31,380 nt of DNA from Marine group II euryarchaeote REDSEA-S43_B8 (GTDB taxonomy: Archaea; Thermoplasmatota; Poseidoniia; Poseidoniales; Thalassarchaeaceae), in contig LUSA01000046.1 in NCBI GenBank assembly GCA_001629235.1, forward strand, positions 3,083 to 34,462, written 5' to 3'. Made by a program: the position numbers and the translations under genes. The stretch's first letter is position 1. Each line of letters starts with the position of its first letter. The notes under the pieces were generated by a model that did not search any database, was not told where the DNA came from, and saw nothing but the letters and a program-made list of their open reading frames with translations. Below, piece by piece: positions 1 through 8,118 of the stretch.

Positions 1-801
1 CAGGAGTTTGGTGCTTACGTGTCGATGTTGGATGCCGACTTGATTAGAATTCAAACGGCCCTGAACGATTTGTACGAACTAGCACTAGGGGGGACTGCAG
101 TTGGAACCGGCCTCAATACTCATCCCGATTTCGCGGAAACAGTCGCCGATAAGATATCAGAAAAGACAGGTCTACCCTTCATCAGTGCAGAGAATAAGTT
201 TGCACAATTAGCAGCTCACGATGCCATCGTAGCAGCTTCGGGCGCTCTGAATACACTTTCAGCCTCGTTGATGAAGATAGCCAATGATGTGAGATGGCTT
301 GGATCCGGACCTCGATGTGGTTTTGGAGAACTCTCTCTACCCGCGAACGAACCTGGCTCTAGTATAATGCCCGGCAAGGTCAATCCAACACAGTCCGAGG
401 CCATGACTATGGTCTGTTGCCAGGTAATGGGGAACCACGTTGCTATCTCCATCGGTGGAAGTCAGGGAAACTTCGAACTGAACGTCTTCAAGCCGTTGAT
501 GATCCATAATCTCCTGCATAGCACAAGACTGCTTTCAGATAGCTGTGTATCTTTCTCTGAAAATTGCATACTCGGACTCAGGGCAAACGAAGCAAAGATT
601 GCCGAGCACCTCGAGAACTCATTGATGCTAGTCACCGCTTTGAATCCACACATCGGATACGACAATGCAGCTAAAATCGCCAAGAACGCCCATGAGAAAG
701 GACTTACTCTCAGACAAAGTGCTATCGAACTGGACCTGGTGAATGAGGAGCAGTTCGAAGAATGGGTCAGACCTGGTGATATGACTGGTCCAAGCGAATA
801 A
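1..801 (+). CDS. fumC: Fumarate hydratase class II, C-terminal part (5' end outside window)
   Basis: This is the C-terminal 266 residues of a class II (iron-independent) fumarase, which interconverts fumarate and malate in the TCA cycle. The frame is open from base 1 (Q-E-F-G-A-Y-V...), so the gene begins upstream of the window. The superfamily signature GSSIMPGKVNP lies about 120 residues in, on the mobile loop that carries a catalytic serine. It is followed by the family blocks NFELNVFKPL and the C-terminal ALNPHIGYDNAAKIAKNAHEKG. The last block favours fumarase over argininosuccinate lyase or adenylosuccinate lyase; aspartase is the closest alternative. The gene converges on the minus-strand RNA candidate that follows. 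Confidence 0.93.
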   Translation, partial: QEFGAYVSMLDADLIRIQTALNDLYELALGGTAVGTGLNTHPDFAETVADKISEKTGLPFISAENKFAQLAAHDAIVAASGALNTLSASLMKIANDVRWLGSGPRCGFGELSLPANEPGSSIMPGKVNPTQSEAMTMVCCQVMGNHVAISIGGSQGNFELNVFKPLMIHNLLHSTRLLSDSCVSFSENCILGLRANEAKIAEHLENSLMLVTALNPHIGYDNAAKIAKNAHEKGLTLRQSAIELDLVNEEQFEEWVRPGDMTGPSE

Positions 802-849
802 GCAACGGTTCCACTAGTCTTCAGAAAATTTCTGGGCCGATATCAGGTG

Positions 850-900
850 GGAGCAACAGGGGGTTCAGCACATGGGGGAGCTTCCCCCCCTGTTAACTCC
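850..900 (-). other. 3'-terminal stem of the RNA candidate
   Basis: AACAGGGGG (855-863 on the plus strand) pairs perfectly with CCCCCTGTT (886-894), and GGAG / CTCC (850-853 / 897-900) extends the stem. The inner part contains the palindrome GGGGAGCTTCCCC, so an alternative fold exists. It could mark the 3' end or act in termination of the minus transcript. It could equally act on transcripts arriving from fumC, because inverted repeats are strand-neutral. Confidence 0.45.
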
Positions 901-917
901 GCAGGGTCCGGGTGTCC

Positions 918-937
918 CCCGGGCCCGAAGGCCCGGG
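918..937 (-). other. 8-bp GC hairpin with UUCG loop
   Basis: On the minus strand this is CCCGGGCC-UUCG-GGCCCGGG, a perfect 8-bp GC stem with a UUCG tetraloop. On the plus strand the loop would read CGAA. It lies towards the 3' end of the RNA candidate, just before the terminal stem at 850-900. Confidence 0.6.
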
Positions 938-1303
938 TTCCCCCGGGTAGACGACTCCGGAACTTCATGCTCTTCCTTTGTCATTTTCCGACTCATGATA
1001 GATCTCCCTCTCACTCGCCGCATCCGCTTCTGGTATCTCGTCTCCGCTTTTCCTTTCACGTCTCGATACTGGCTTCTCCACGGGTCTCCCCGCCCTTGTT
1101 GCCTGGTGTTTCCCTTGGTTTCCTTCCCCTTCCTTGCGTCCGGTTATCTCTGCCTTGTTCCCCACCTACATGACCCAGGTTCATTCTCTTCCCCCTACGC
1201 ATGTGTATCTCTTCAGCTCCTATCTCGCTCTCCCCTTCGTTACCTCCAGTTCTTCCGATTTATTCGCCGCGGCCTTTGCGTCCACAGACGCTCCAGCCTT
1301 TCC

Positions 1304-1353
1304 CCGATTTCCTTTCGGATTTCGGTTCTACCGCCCCGGTTTCGGGGCTCGGT
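1304..1353 (-). other. Two adjacent hairpins, one with a GNRA loop
   Basis: At 1330-1353 the minus strand forms ACCG-A-GCCCCG / CGGGGC-GGT around an AAAC loop. At 1304-1325 it forms CCGA / UCGG, then a symmetric AA/AA internal loop, then UCC / GGA closed by a GAAA tetraloop. Two back-to-back perfect hairpins and a GNRA loop on the same strand as the UUCG loops support a folded minus-strand RNA. Confidence 0.55.
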
Positions 1354-1357
1354 TTTT

Positions 1358-1394
1358 GTGGCCCGCGAGTCGCGCCGAAGCGCCCTCACACCAC
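1358..1394 (-). other. Long hairpin with UUCG tetraloop inside the RNA candidate
   Basis: On the minus strand, GTGG pairs with CCAC, GTGAG with CTCGC (one G-U pair) and GCGC with GCGC, closing a C-UUCG-G tetraloop. This is one of the most stable RNA loop types, and it forms in this orientation only. It lies near the 5' end of the proposed transcript. Confidence 0.6.
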
Positions 1395-1505
1395 TCCCCC
1401 GGAGCGGCAAAGAACACAGGGTAATGGGTGGCTCATAAACATTTCGTCAATATTGGAGCAGTTCACTGGAAATAGGGGTCTTTGGGAGTGTTTTTCCACT
1501 GCAAA

Positions 1506-2591
1506 TTAGACACCTCGCAGTGCACGTATTTTCTTCCTCATCTCCGATTCTCTTCCAGAATCGATCTCTCTTTCTGGGAGCCTTCCGAAACGACGCCGGA
1601 GAACCTCCTTCTCGATTACGTGTATGCATCCGCTAATATCTCCAAAGCAAATCGTATGCTCAGTAGCGAAACAGACTACTATCCTAGATTCGTGAGAGAG
1701 CTCGAGCTGCAGATTCCCAATTGAAGAGTCGACTAGGAAAATTCCTCCTTTGTCGTTCCAAGACGAGTACCATATGCCTGCGGCTTCGTCCAACGAAGGG
1801 CCGAATGAAACTACATCAATGGATTCCAAAGACTCTATCTTCCAAGATCCTAGGGATTCGCCGGTTGAAACGACTCCAGAATCGAGCCCTGCAACCCAAC
1901 TACTTCTACAATCCATTGCGCGGATAGCAGAGTCTCCTACGCTAACCGTAGAGCAGACTCCTCCATATATCTCAGTCACCGATCCATTGCTATGCCCGAA
2001 AACTATCCCTCCTCCATCTAATTTACATCCAGCAGTTATCGGCTTATTTTCTTCCAGTTCAAGATATTCAATTCCTGTTTCGGATGCAATGGCATATCCA
2101 CACTTAGGCCTACTAAGTCCCATGATTGCTTGTCCTTGAAAATCAGAAAGAGACCAGGCTCTCCCTATCGTGTCCCCCCTCCACCTAACTTTTCCGGAAT
2201 AGTCAATTTTCCATACCGAACCCTCTGAATAGTCCTGAATCTCGAAGTTGTAAACTGACGAAGTCACCCAAACGCATTCTGATGAAACTCTAACAAGATC
2301 GCTCGAACCCTCCAGTTCCACGCACCAAGCCTCATCTCCGGAGGACAACATAATTGCATGAACTCTATCTGACTCTGTGAAGAACAGGAAATCTTTGTTG
2401 GAATCCGAATTGGAACAAGGACCCTCGAACCTGGATCTCCACATCTCTTTACCGCTGCTCAAATCCCAGCAAGCAACCTCTCCTGATTTGGAACCAGATA
2501 CCAGTAATTCCCCTGAGACTCTGACGAAGGCACACTCCCCTCCAATCTCCCTGACTAGGGAGGAGTAGTCAGTCAGACTGGATACTGTCAT
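1506..2591 (-). CDS. WD40/PQQ-type beta-propeller protein
   Basis: A roughly 361-residue protein built of degenerate beta-propeller blades. Repeated stretches such as GELLVSGSKSGEVACWDLSSGKEMW, RVHAIMLSSGDEAWCVEL and GSVWKIDYSGKVRW have the blade pattern 'display of value, D/S-x-x-G-K-x-x-W' shared by WD40 and PQQ-like repeats. The C-terminus is basic and Arg-rich. I chose the ATG at 2591. A longer frame to 2648 would run into the end of the carboxypeptidase gene, whereas 2591 leaves a 16-nt gap. No signal peptide is seen, so it is probably a cytoplasmic scaffold or sensor; its partner is unknown. It is probably co-transcribed with the M32 peptidase, and the structured RNA candidate follows on the same strand. 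Confidence 0.75.
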   Translation of the reverse strand: MTVSSLTDYSSLVREIGGECAFVRVSGELLVSGSKSGEVACWDLSSGKEMWRSRFEGPCSNSDSNKDFLFFTESDRVHAIMLSSGDEAWCVELEGSSDLVRVSSECVWVTSSVYNFEIQDYSEGSVWKIDYSGKVRWRGDTIGRAWSLSDFQGQAIMGLSRPKCGYAIASETGIEYLELEENKPITAGCKLDGGGIVFGHSNGSVTEIYGGVCSTVSVGDSAIRAMDCRSSWVAGLDSGVVSTGESLGSWKIESLESIDVVSFGPSLDEAAGIWYSSWNDKGGIFLVDSSIGNLQLELSHESRIVVCFATEHTICFGDISGCIHVIEKEVLRRRFGRLPEREIDSGRESEMRKKIRALRGV

Positions 2592-2607
2592 GTGTACCCC
2601 AGCTCTT

Positions 2608-4110
2608 CTAAGCACTAACTCCGTAAAGCCTCTCAACCTTTGAGCCAAGATATCTTATGAAAGCATCAGGGGAAGGGTCCTGTCCAGTTGCTTCTTTGAT
2701 TAGTTCCGCTGGCTCTAGCACACTCCCCCTTGAGTGGACATTATCCTTCATCCATTTGAGTAGTGGGGAGAAGTCTCCTTCTCTAATCTGAGTATCGTGT
2801 TCTGGGAGATCTTTTCTAGCCGACTCGAGCAGTTGAGCAGCGTACAGATTACCGAGAGTGTACGTTGGGAAGTAGCCGATTGCACCCATTGACCAGTGAA
2901 TATCCTGAAGCACCCCCAGTGTACGATTAGGAGCTCTAATTCCCAAGTATTCATGGTACATTTCGTCCCAAGCATCAGGAAGATCATCTACATCTATTTC
3001 GCCAGCAATGAGTTGCTTTTCGATCTCATACCTGATCATGATGTGTAGATTGTATGTGGCCTCATCAGCATCTACCCTGATTAACCCAGGCTTCACCAAA
3101 TTAACTGCCTGCCACAATTGCTCTGCGCTGACTCCGTCCATATTTTCTGGGAAGAACTTCCTCCACAACGGGATGGACCATTCACAAAATTCCCTGGATC
3201 TTCCTACCTGATTCTCCCATAGACGACTTTGACTCTCATGAATTCCAAGACCGTTTGCCTTTCCTGCTGGTTGGAAGTCCAAATCCCTAGGCCTACCCTG
3301 TTCGTACGTGCCGTGACCTGTTTCATGCATTGAACCAAACAGCGATCCGAACGGCTCCTCTTCACTGTAGCGAGTTGTCCACCTCACATCGTCGGGATTA
3401 GGCCCCCCACAGAAAGGGTGAGTGGACAGATCCCTCCTTCCTGCCTCGAAGTCGAAACCTATTGCCTCAGAAACACTTTGGCTCAACTCTTCCTGTGCTT
3501 TCTGACTCCATGTGCTTTCTGTAACCCATGATAGATCTGGCCCTTCGTCCCTTTCCACTACTTCCTTAATCAGGGGTGCTACATTTTCTCTAAGACCCGA
3601 GAACAGGGGGTCGAGTCTTTCCACGGTTAGACCGCTTTCGTAAAGATCGAGCAGGGCATCGTATCTCAGACCATCATATCCGAAGAAATCGGCTTTCATC
3701 CTTGCATGACCAATCGCTATTTCGAGGTCATCACGGAAAATTGAGAAATCGTCCTTCTCCCTTGCCTCAGTCCAAGAAATCAGAGCCTTGGAACGATGCT
3801 TCGCCATCTCTTCAACGAACTCTGTAGGCAACTTCGTTGCCCTGTCAAAAGCCTCCCTCGCAAGCCTGATATTCGCCGATGTAATTGCATCCAGATCATC
3901 ATTGGACTCAATCTCATCCAATATTTCTCCTATTCTGGCGTCAGTTAGCCTCTCATGGGCAGTCTTCGAAATCCAAGCAAGTTGCTCTGCCCTTAGAGGA
4001 GCCGCCTTTGGAGGCATCAGCACCTCCTGATCCCAACTCAATAGGCTCCCTATCTGTCTAATCAAGTCGATATCTTTCAGCCTCGTCAGTAATTCTTCGT
4101 ACGCACTCAC
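2608..4110 (-). CDS. M32 family metallocarboxypeptidase (carboxypeptidase Taq type)
   Basis: A full-length (500 aa) M32 zinc carboxypeptidase, which removes C-terminal residues from peptides in the cytoplasm. The zinc motif HETGH is at 262-266, and the third ligand is Glu292 in GIHESQSRLWEN, a family hallmark. The C-terminal block IRVDADEATYNLHIMIRYEIEK also matches the family. Translation appears to start at a GTG (4110); no strong Shine-Dalgarno sequence is visible. It heads a minus-strand pair with the beta-propeller gene and is divergent from the ferritin-like gene across a 103-nt spacer that must hold both promoters. It fits peptide use together with the secreted hydrolase nearby. Confidence 0.95.
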   Translation of the reverse strand: MSAYEELLTRLKDIDLIRQIGSLLSWDQEVLMPPKAAPLRAEQLAWISKTAHERLTDARIGEILDEIESNDDLDAITSANIRLAREAFDRATKLPTEFVEEMAKHRSKALISWTEAREKDDFSIFRDDLEIAIGHARMKADFFGYDGLRYDALLDLYESGLTVERLDPLFSGLRENVAPLIKEVVERDEGPDLSWVTESTWSQKAQEELSQSVSEAIGFDFEAGRRDLSTHPFCGGPNPDDVRWTTRYSEEEPFGSLFGSMHETGHGTYEQGRPRDLDFQPAGKANGLGIHESQSRLWENQVGRSREFCEWSIPLWRKFFPENMDGVSAEQLWQAVNLVKPGLIRVDADEATYNLHIMIRYEIEKQLIAGEIDVDDLPDAWDEMYHEYLGIRAPNRTLGVLQDIHWSMGAIGYFPTYTLGNLYAAQLLESARKDLPEHDTQIREGDFSPLLKWMKDNVHSRGSVLEPAELIKEATGQDPSPDAFIRYLGSKVERLYGVSA

Positions 4111-4213
4111 GTCTACTCGAGTCAGGACACAGACACATATGTTGCGGCCGAAAAAACTCTAGTCGAAAGCGAGTATTGATAGCACTCGCCACAAATAGAG
4201 TACCAAGAGAGAT

Positions 4214-4636
4214 ATGCCGAACAGTCAACTAGTCGAAGCGCTGAATCAAGCTTTATCTTGGGAACTAAGAGCAATAGCAATGTATGCTCACTATTCTGCA
4301 TACGTGTCAGGGATTCACAGGCTCCACCTATCCGCTCACTTCAGCAATGAAGTCAACGAATCTGTGATGCACGCTGCCACAGTTCGCTCCGCTATCGTAA
4401 AACTGGATGGAACTGCGATAACTGAGAGAGACCCATCTCCGATAGTTCATACTTCAAACTTCAAGGAAATACTCGAAGAGGCGTACCAAACAGAAAAGAC
4501 AGCAGCGGAAATTTATGGCAGGATTTTGCCGTTGGTAGAGGAACTCGGAGATTCGGAGCTTTATGATTCCCTAGAAGTAGTCTACTTCGACGAACAACGC
4601 TCAGTAGAGGAACTGAGGATGATGATGAAAGAATAG
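4214..4636 (+). CDS. Ferritin-like (bacterioferritin/Dps-type) diiron protein
   Basis: A 140-residue four-helix protein of the ferritin-like superfamily, probably for iron handling or peroxide defence. Helix A has Glu17 in WELRAIAMYAHYS, helix C has Glu94 in QTEKTAAEIYG and helix D has Glu127 in DEQRSVEEL. These fall where bacterioferritin has its ferroxidase glutamates. Two positions deviate. Helix B reads NESVMH (Glu49 to His53, one residue more than the usual E-x-x-H), and the usual helix D His is Ser130. The site may therefore be altered, or the protein may be a rubrerythrin-like or Dps-like variant. It is followed 33 nt later by the lipoprotein gene. Confidence 0.8.
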   Translation: MPNSQLVEALNQALSWELRAIAMYAHYSAYVSGIHRLHLSAHFSNEVNESVMHAATVRSAIVKLDGTAITERDPSPIVHTSNFKEILEEAYQTEKTAAEIYGRILPLVEELGDSELYDSLEVVYFDEQRSVEELRMMMKE

Positions 4637-4669
4637 TCGGAAACACCCTGCCATTAATCCCTAATATTC

Positions 4670-6526
4670 ATGCAGACTCGCCCAACCGTGCAATTAGTGG
4701 ACCGATATGGAATACATCGAAACTATCTAGCGGTCTTACTCTTGCTGGCACCTGTATTTTCAGGATGCATGGGGGACGATTCTACCGAATCAATGGACGT
4801 CGAAGAAGAACACTGGCTTCCTAGAGTGGAGGATCGTTCGAACCTGATTTACAGAGACGATGATGTATTCAGTAGAGTATCATCTAATGGGTCATACCCC
4901 ATCGATACCGTAAGATCGATTTTTGTCCCGGTTCCTGAAATTACTGTTTCAGACGGCGGTGCTGGAGTATTAGGAGGGGCCGAAGTCCACCTAGGCCTCT
5001 GGCTTCCAATCATAGAAGGATGTGATATGGACTCTTCAGAGGTCCCACAAGATTGTAGGGTACCGATAATTACCGAAATAGGCCCATACTATGATGATGG
5101 TGACGTAGACGCATTAACTCCTGCAGACAGACTAGGGAGGTTCCTCATTGAGAACTTTGTTCCTCATGGTTTCGGAGTAGCTCAGGTTAGCGTTTTCGGA
5201 ACTGGGGAATCTAATCATTGCATGGACCTCATGGGTCTCGATGAACAGTTGGGTATTCATGCAGCCGTCGAGTATCTTGGCAAGGCACCATTTTCCAATG
5301 GAAATGTTGGCGCAATCGGGAAATCATACGATGGCTCAACACCATGGGAAGCGGCTGCGATGGGTTCGCCTCATCTAAAGACGATAGTCCCAATGTCAGG
5401 TCTTATTGGTATGCATGATTTAATGTGGAGAAACGGAAGTATGGAGGCAAGAGGAGCGATAATGCACAATGGGGTGTATGGAAGCTTCGGCCTCGATGGT
5501 AATCTAGAGGACGCACAGAATGCGTGTGAAGGATACATGGAGGGATACTATGCGGGCGTTGGAGCCTACCTCACTGGGGACAACCTCGCTTGGATAGGAA
5601 GCGATTACTGGGAGGAAAGACACTTCCTAACTAGGGCAATTCAGAACTATAACGGCTCCGTCTACATCATTCATGGATTGCAAGATTGGAATGTAGACCC
5701 ACACATGGCATTTCCAGTACATAATATCATGATTGATGCAGGATTCGAAGTTAAAGGGCTATACGGTCAATGGGGTCACGACTATCCCGATAGAAGATCG
5801 GGACATGAGAATCTGAATTCTGGCAGGGGAGCTGAGGCTTTCCCCTACACACTAAGATGGGACTGGGCAGATGACCTGCTTGAGTGGTTCAACTTCTACC
5901 TAATGGACAAAGGTCCAGAACCTAGACTGATAGCCGAGGTCCAGGACAATTTGGGAGGTTGGCGTGTTGAGACTTCATATCCCCCAGGTGATATACACTG
6001 GATAGATATGGACATGGACTATTGCTCGATTATTGGAGGTAGTGACACTATCACCACAACCTCGAGCCTTACAGTAGAATGCCCAGAATTCGAGGAAGAA
6101 ACAAGGATTGTAGGGACGCCAACCTTCCATGTTGAAACTACAATTTCTCAACTTTCCACTAGCGGCCATCTATTCGTTGAGATGGTTCAATCAAGTAACG
6201 GCATGCATCTCGGTCATGCTGTGATGGACTTGCGATTTCATGATGGAGGTAAAGATGGAGAGGTACTCTCGCCGGGCTCTACAGTGATTGCTAAAATGGA
6301 GTTCTTCGGAATGGATGTAATTGTCCCAGAGGGAGATGGAATACAGCTAATACTTTCTCAGACAGGTGAAGACTACATTCCTAGCCCGATTTCAATGATG
6401 CCAGTTTCAGTAAGCATGGGAGCCGGAAGCATACTGAGCCTGTCTTCTGTTGTTAGAGACTGCAATCAACTGTTTTTACCGCCTATGCAATCAGAATATC
6501 CGTTTTGCACCGTTGAAACCGATTGA
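4670..6526 (+). CDS. Secreted CocE/NonD-type alpha/beta hydrolase (X-Pro dipeptidyl-peptidase S15-like lipoprotein)
   Basis: A 618-residue extracellular hydrolase. The N-terminus has a short charged region, a hydrophobic stretch (about 19-30) and a lipobox ending at Cys33 (VFSGC), so it is probably a lipid-anchored surface protein. The alpha/beta-hydrolase part has the S15 nucleophile motif GKSYDG with Ser219, Asp339 in HGLQDWNV and His370 in GQWGHDYP as a plausible triad. The C-terminal third (from about 450) resembles the S15 jelly-roll domain. S15 enzymes cleave X-Pro dipeptides and CocE relatives cleave esters, so the exact substrate is open. The organism probably uses it to process peptides or esters from seawater. 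The following regulator gene lies directly downstream on the same strand. Confidence 0.88.
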   Translation: MQTRPTVQLVDRYGIHRNYLAVLLLLAPVFSGCMGDDSTESMDVEEEHWLPRVEDRSNLIYRDDDVFSRVSSNGSYPIDTVRSIFVPVPEITVSDGGAGVLGGAEVHLGLWLPIIEGCDMDSSEVPQDCRVPIITEIGPYYDDGDVDALTPADRLGRFLIENFVPHGFGVAQVSVFGTGESNHCMDLMGLDEQLGIHAAVEYLGKAPFSNGNVGAIGKSYDGSTPWEAAAMGSPHLKTIVPMSGLIGMHDLMWRNGSMEARGAIMHNGVYGSFGLDGNLEDAQNACEGYMEGYYAGVGAYLTGDNLAWIGSDYWEERHFLTRAIQNYNGSVYIIHGLQDWNVDPHMAFPVHNIMIDAGFEVKGLYGQWGHDYPDRRSGHENLNSGRGAEAFPYTLRWDWADDLLEWFNFYLMDKGPEPRLIAEVQDNLGGWRVETSYPPGDIHWIDMDMDYCSIIGGSDTITTTSSLTVECPEFEEETRIVGTPTFHVETTISQLSTSGHLFVEMVQSSNGMHLGHAVMDLRFHDGGKDGEVLSPGSTVIAKMEFFGMDVIVPEGDGIQLILSQTGEDYIPSPISMMPVSVSMGAGSILSLSSVVRDCNQLFLPPMQSEYPFCTVETD

Positions 6527-6546
6527 ATTGCAAGTCCCTAACCTTG

Positions 6547-8118
6547 ATGCTATATTCCCCTACCGTCAATTCTGTGGCACGCCATAATTCAAGCCCCAAT
6601 GTCCCGGTTCCTGATAGGATAATACTACATCTCTGGGAGCAGGACTTCCAAGCAGACCACTTCATAGTCACCTCACAGGTAACTCGCTCTGGGATAGCAG
6701 AATCCTGCGCTTTGCATCCTCCCAATGTCTCCCGAGCAATGAGGCAACTAAACTCTCAGGGACTGATATCTCAACACAGCAGGACCGTCAGAGGAGACAA
6801 CCGAAGACAAAAGACATGGCAACTAACCGATGAGGGTAGGGAAATTGCAAGAGAGAGGATTTCTGAACTTCGTTCCATGTTAGTACTGATTAGATCGAAA
6901 GAGGGAGAGGTACTAGAAATACGAGCAGATGAGGCTGCTAACAAACTCCAAGCAGGCCTAAGTCTATTGCAGATTTTGATGCATGCGCAACATGAGGGAG
7001 TACTAAATTTCGGGGATATCCGTTTTGGAGCCCTCGTGGCCGGAGGCACTGCAGAACCGAAACCAGGGTCCATTTCACTCCTCACTGGTGCTCATTCAAC
7101 ATACAATACCGCTCCACCAAAGACTCGAACAGTTCATGGAAGAAAGGAAGAGATGACCAGTCTTGATAACTGGTATCAATCAGGAAAACCGCTCCTCACT
7201 CTTTCTGGGATAGCCGGATGTGGTAAGACCACTCTAGTCTCTCACTGGATTTCTGAGTTAATGACCAATTCTAGTGGACTAAATACAATGTACTATCCTT
7301 GTCAGCCTTGGGATTCCTCCTTGGGTATCGCAACTAGTCTCCTGCATCGAATAGGTATCAGAGATGAATCCGAAGACCCGTACAACGTCTTAGATACCCT
7401 TCCCTACAAGCCAGCAGCGAGATTGGAAATCGACTCATTCAGACGCCGTCTAACCGCCCATCTTCTAGATGAGGACTCATTGATTGAACATAATCAAGGA
7501 ATCGAAACCCTGGTAATACTGGATGACGTTCACAATATTGGTAGTCAGGGAGACCATCTCTTCGGGGCACTTCTCCAGATAGCTGAAAATACCAATCTGA
7601 GACTATTGATGATCTCCCGCACGAATTTGGCATTCTACGATCGTAAATATGTGCATACCTTGGATAAGGTATCAGAAATGGCCTTATCAGGCCTGAAACA
7701 AGAGGAGATAGAATCATGGATAGAACAAATCAACATACCCGAGAACGTTCATGCTTCTGAGATCCATAGAGTGACAGGGGGGCATCCCCTAGCAGTAGAA
7801 TTGCTCGAGATGTACGGACAGACAATGCATGAAGACTGGCTCAGGTTCCTGGATGAAGAGATTCTCAATGTTCTTCCAAAACCACACAGGGAGATCCTAT
7901 CCATTTTGGCCACCTCTGATAGACCAGTACCATGGGAAAAACTAGCCAGGGCCGCTGGAGTAGATGGAAACCCTCCCGAACAACTAATCGAGAGGGGTTT
8001 GATGTTAGAATTTGAAGAGGGGATGTGGTTACACGAAGCTCTACGAGCCAGGCTATTGAGAGAAGTTGGAAAGCCCTTCCAAGAAAGATTGGACAGACTG
8101 AATAGAAATGAGAACTAG
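6547..8118 (+). CDS. HTH-STAND NTPase, probable transcription regulator
   Basis: About 523 residues. Residues 20-105 look like a MarR-type winged helix (recognition-helix region PPNVSRAMRQLNSQGLI, wing region with TWQLTDEGRE). A helical linker follows, then a STAND/NB-ARC-like NTPase with P-loop GIAGCGKTT at about 221-229, Walker B TLVILDDV near 321, a sensor-like LLMISRTN and the GHPLAVELL motif, and a short winged-helix-like end. STAND proteins are ligand-triggered switches, so this may couple a signal to promoter binding. The ATG at 6547 was chosen. An in-frame TTG at 6523 overlaps the previous stop and would add 8 residues. It overlaps the end of the convergent thioredoxin gene by 4 nt. 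Confidence 0.8.
   Translation: MLYSPTVNSVARHNSSPNVPVPDRIILHLWEQDFQADHFIVTSQVTRSGIAESCALHPPNVSRAMRQLNSQGLISQHSRTVRGDNRRQKTWQLTDEGREIARERISELRSMLVLIRSKEGEVLEIRADEAANKLQAGLSLLQILMHAQHEGVLNFGDIRFGALVAGGTAEPKPGSISLLTGAHSTYNTAPPKTRTVHGRKEEMTSLDNWYQSGKPLLTLSGIAGCGKTTLVSHWISELMTNSSGLNTMYYPCQPWDSSLGIATSLLHRIGIRDESEDPYNVLDTLPYKPAARLEIDSFRRRLTAHLLDEDSLIEHNQGIETLVILDDVHNIGSQGDHLFGALLQIAENTNLRLLMISRTNLAFYDRKYVHTLDKVSEMALSGLKQEEIESWIEQINIPENVHASEIHRVTGGHPLAVELLEMYGQTMHEDWLRFLDEEILNVLPKPHREILSILATSDRPVPWEKLARAAGVDGNPPEQLIERGLMLEFEEGMWLHEALRARLLREVGKPFQERLDRLNRNEN

Larger units (their letters stand above)
846..1440 (-). ncRNA. Candidate large structured non-coding RNA, no family recognised
   Basis: The 704 nt between fumC and the beta-propeller gene hold no credible protein gene. 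Several hairpins mark the minus strand as the RNA strand. Two have C(UUCG)G tetraloops only in that orientation (1358-1394 and 918-937), and 1304-1325 has a GAAA loop with an internal AA/AA loop. Further stems lie at 1330-1353, 1278-1291 and 850-900, the last with a 9-bp core near the likely 3' end. The middle (about 980-1250) is purine-rich on the minus strand: 47 of 60 bases in 1081-1140. Bases 901-960 are 47/60 G+C, well above the flanking genes. I could not find RNase P, SRP, tRNA or 5S rRNA signatures. The ends are approximate. A GC-rich relic that is not transcribed is the alternative. Confidence 0.5.

Noticed and set aside
846..1440. RNase P RNA
   Set aside because: The universal P4 elements (GAGGAAAGUCC-like segment and the AGNNNGGCUUA-like segment) were looked for on the minus strand and not found.
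846..1440. SRP RNA, 5S rRNA or tRNA
   Set aside because: No domain IV loop with GGAAG...AGCA, no tRNA T-loop GGTTCRA, no 5S consensus. The length and purine-rich middle also do not fit.
847..1509. Overlapping open frames on both strands (up to 188 codons) in the GC-rich gap
   Set aside because: Their translations are rich in Arg, Pro, Ser and Leu without any domain pattern, they overlap each other in several frames, and the same bases form strong hairpins. Low stop-codon density is expected from the GC-rich composition.
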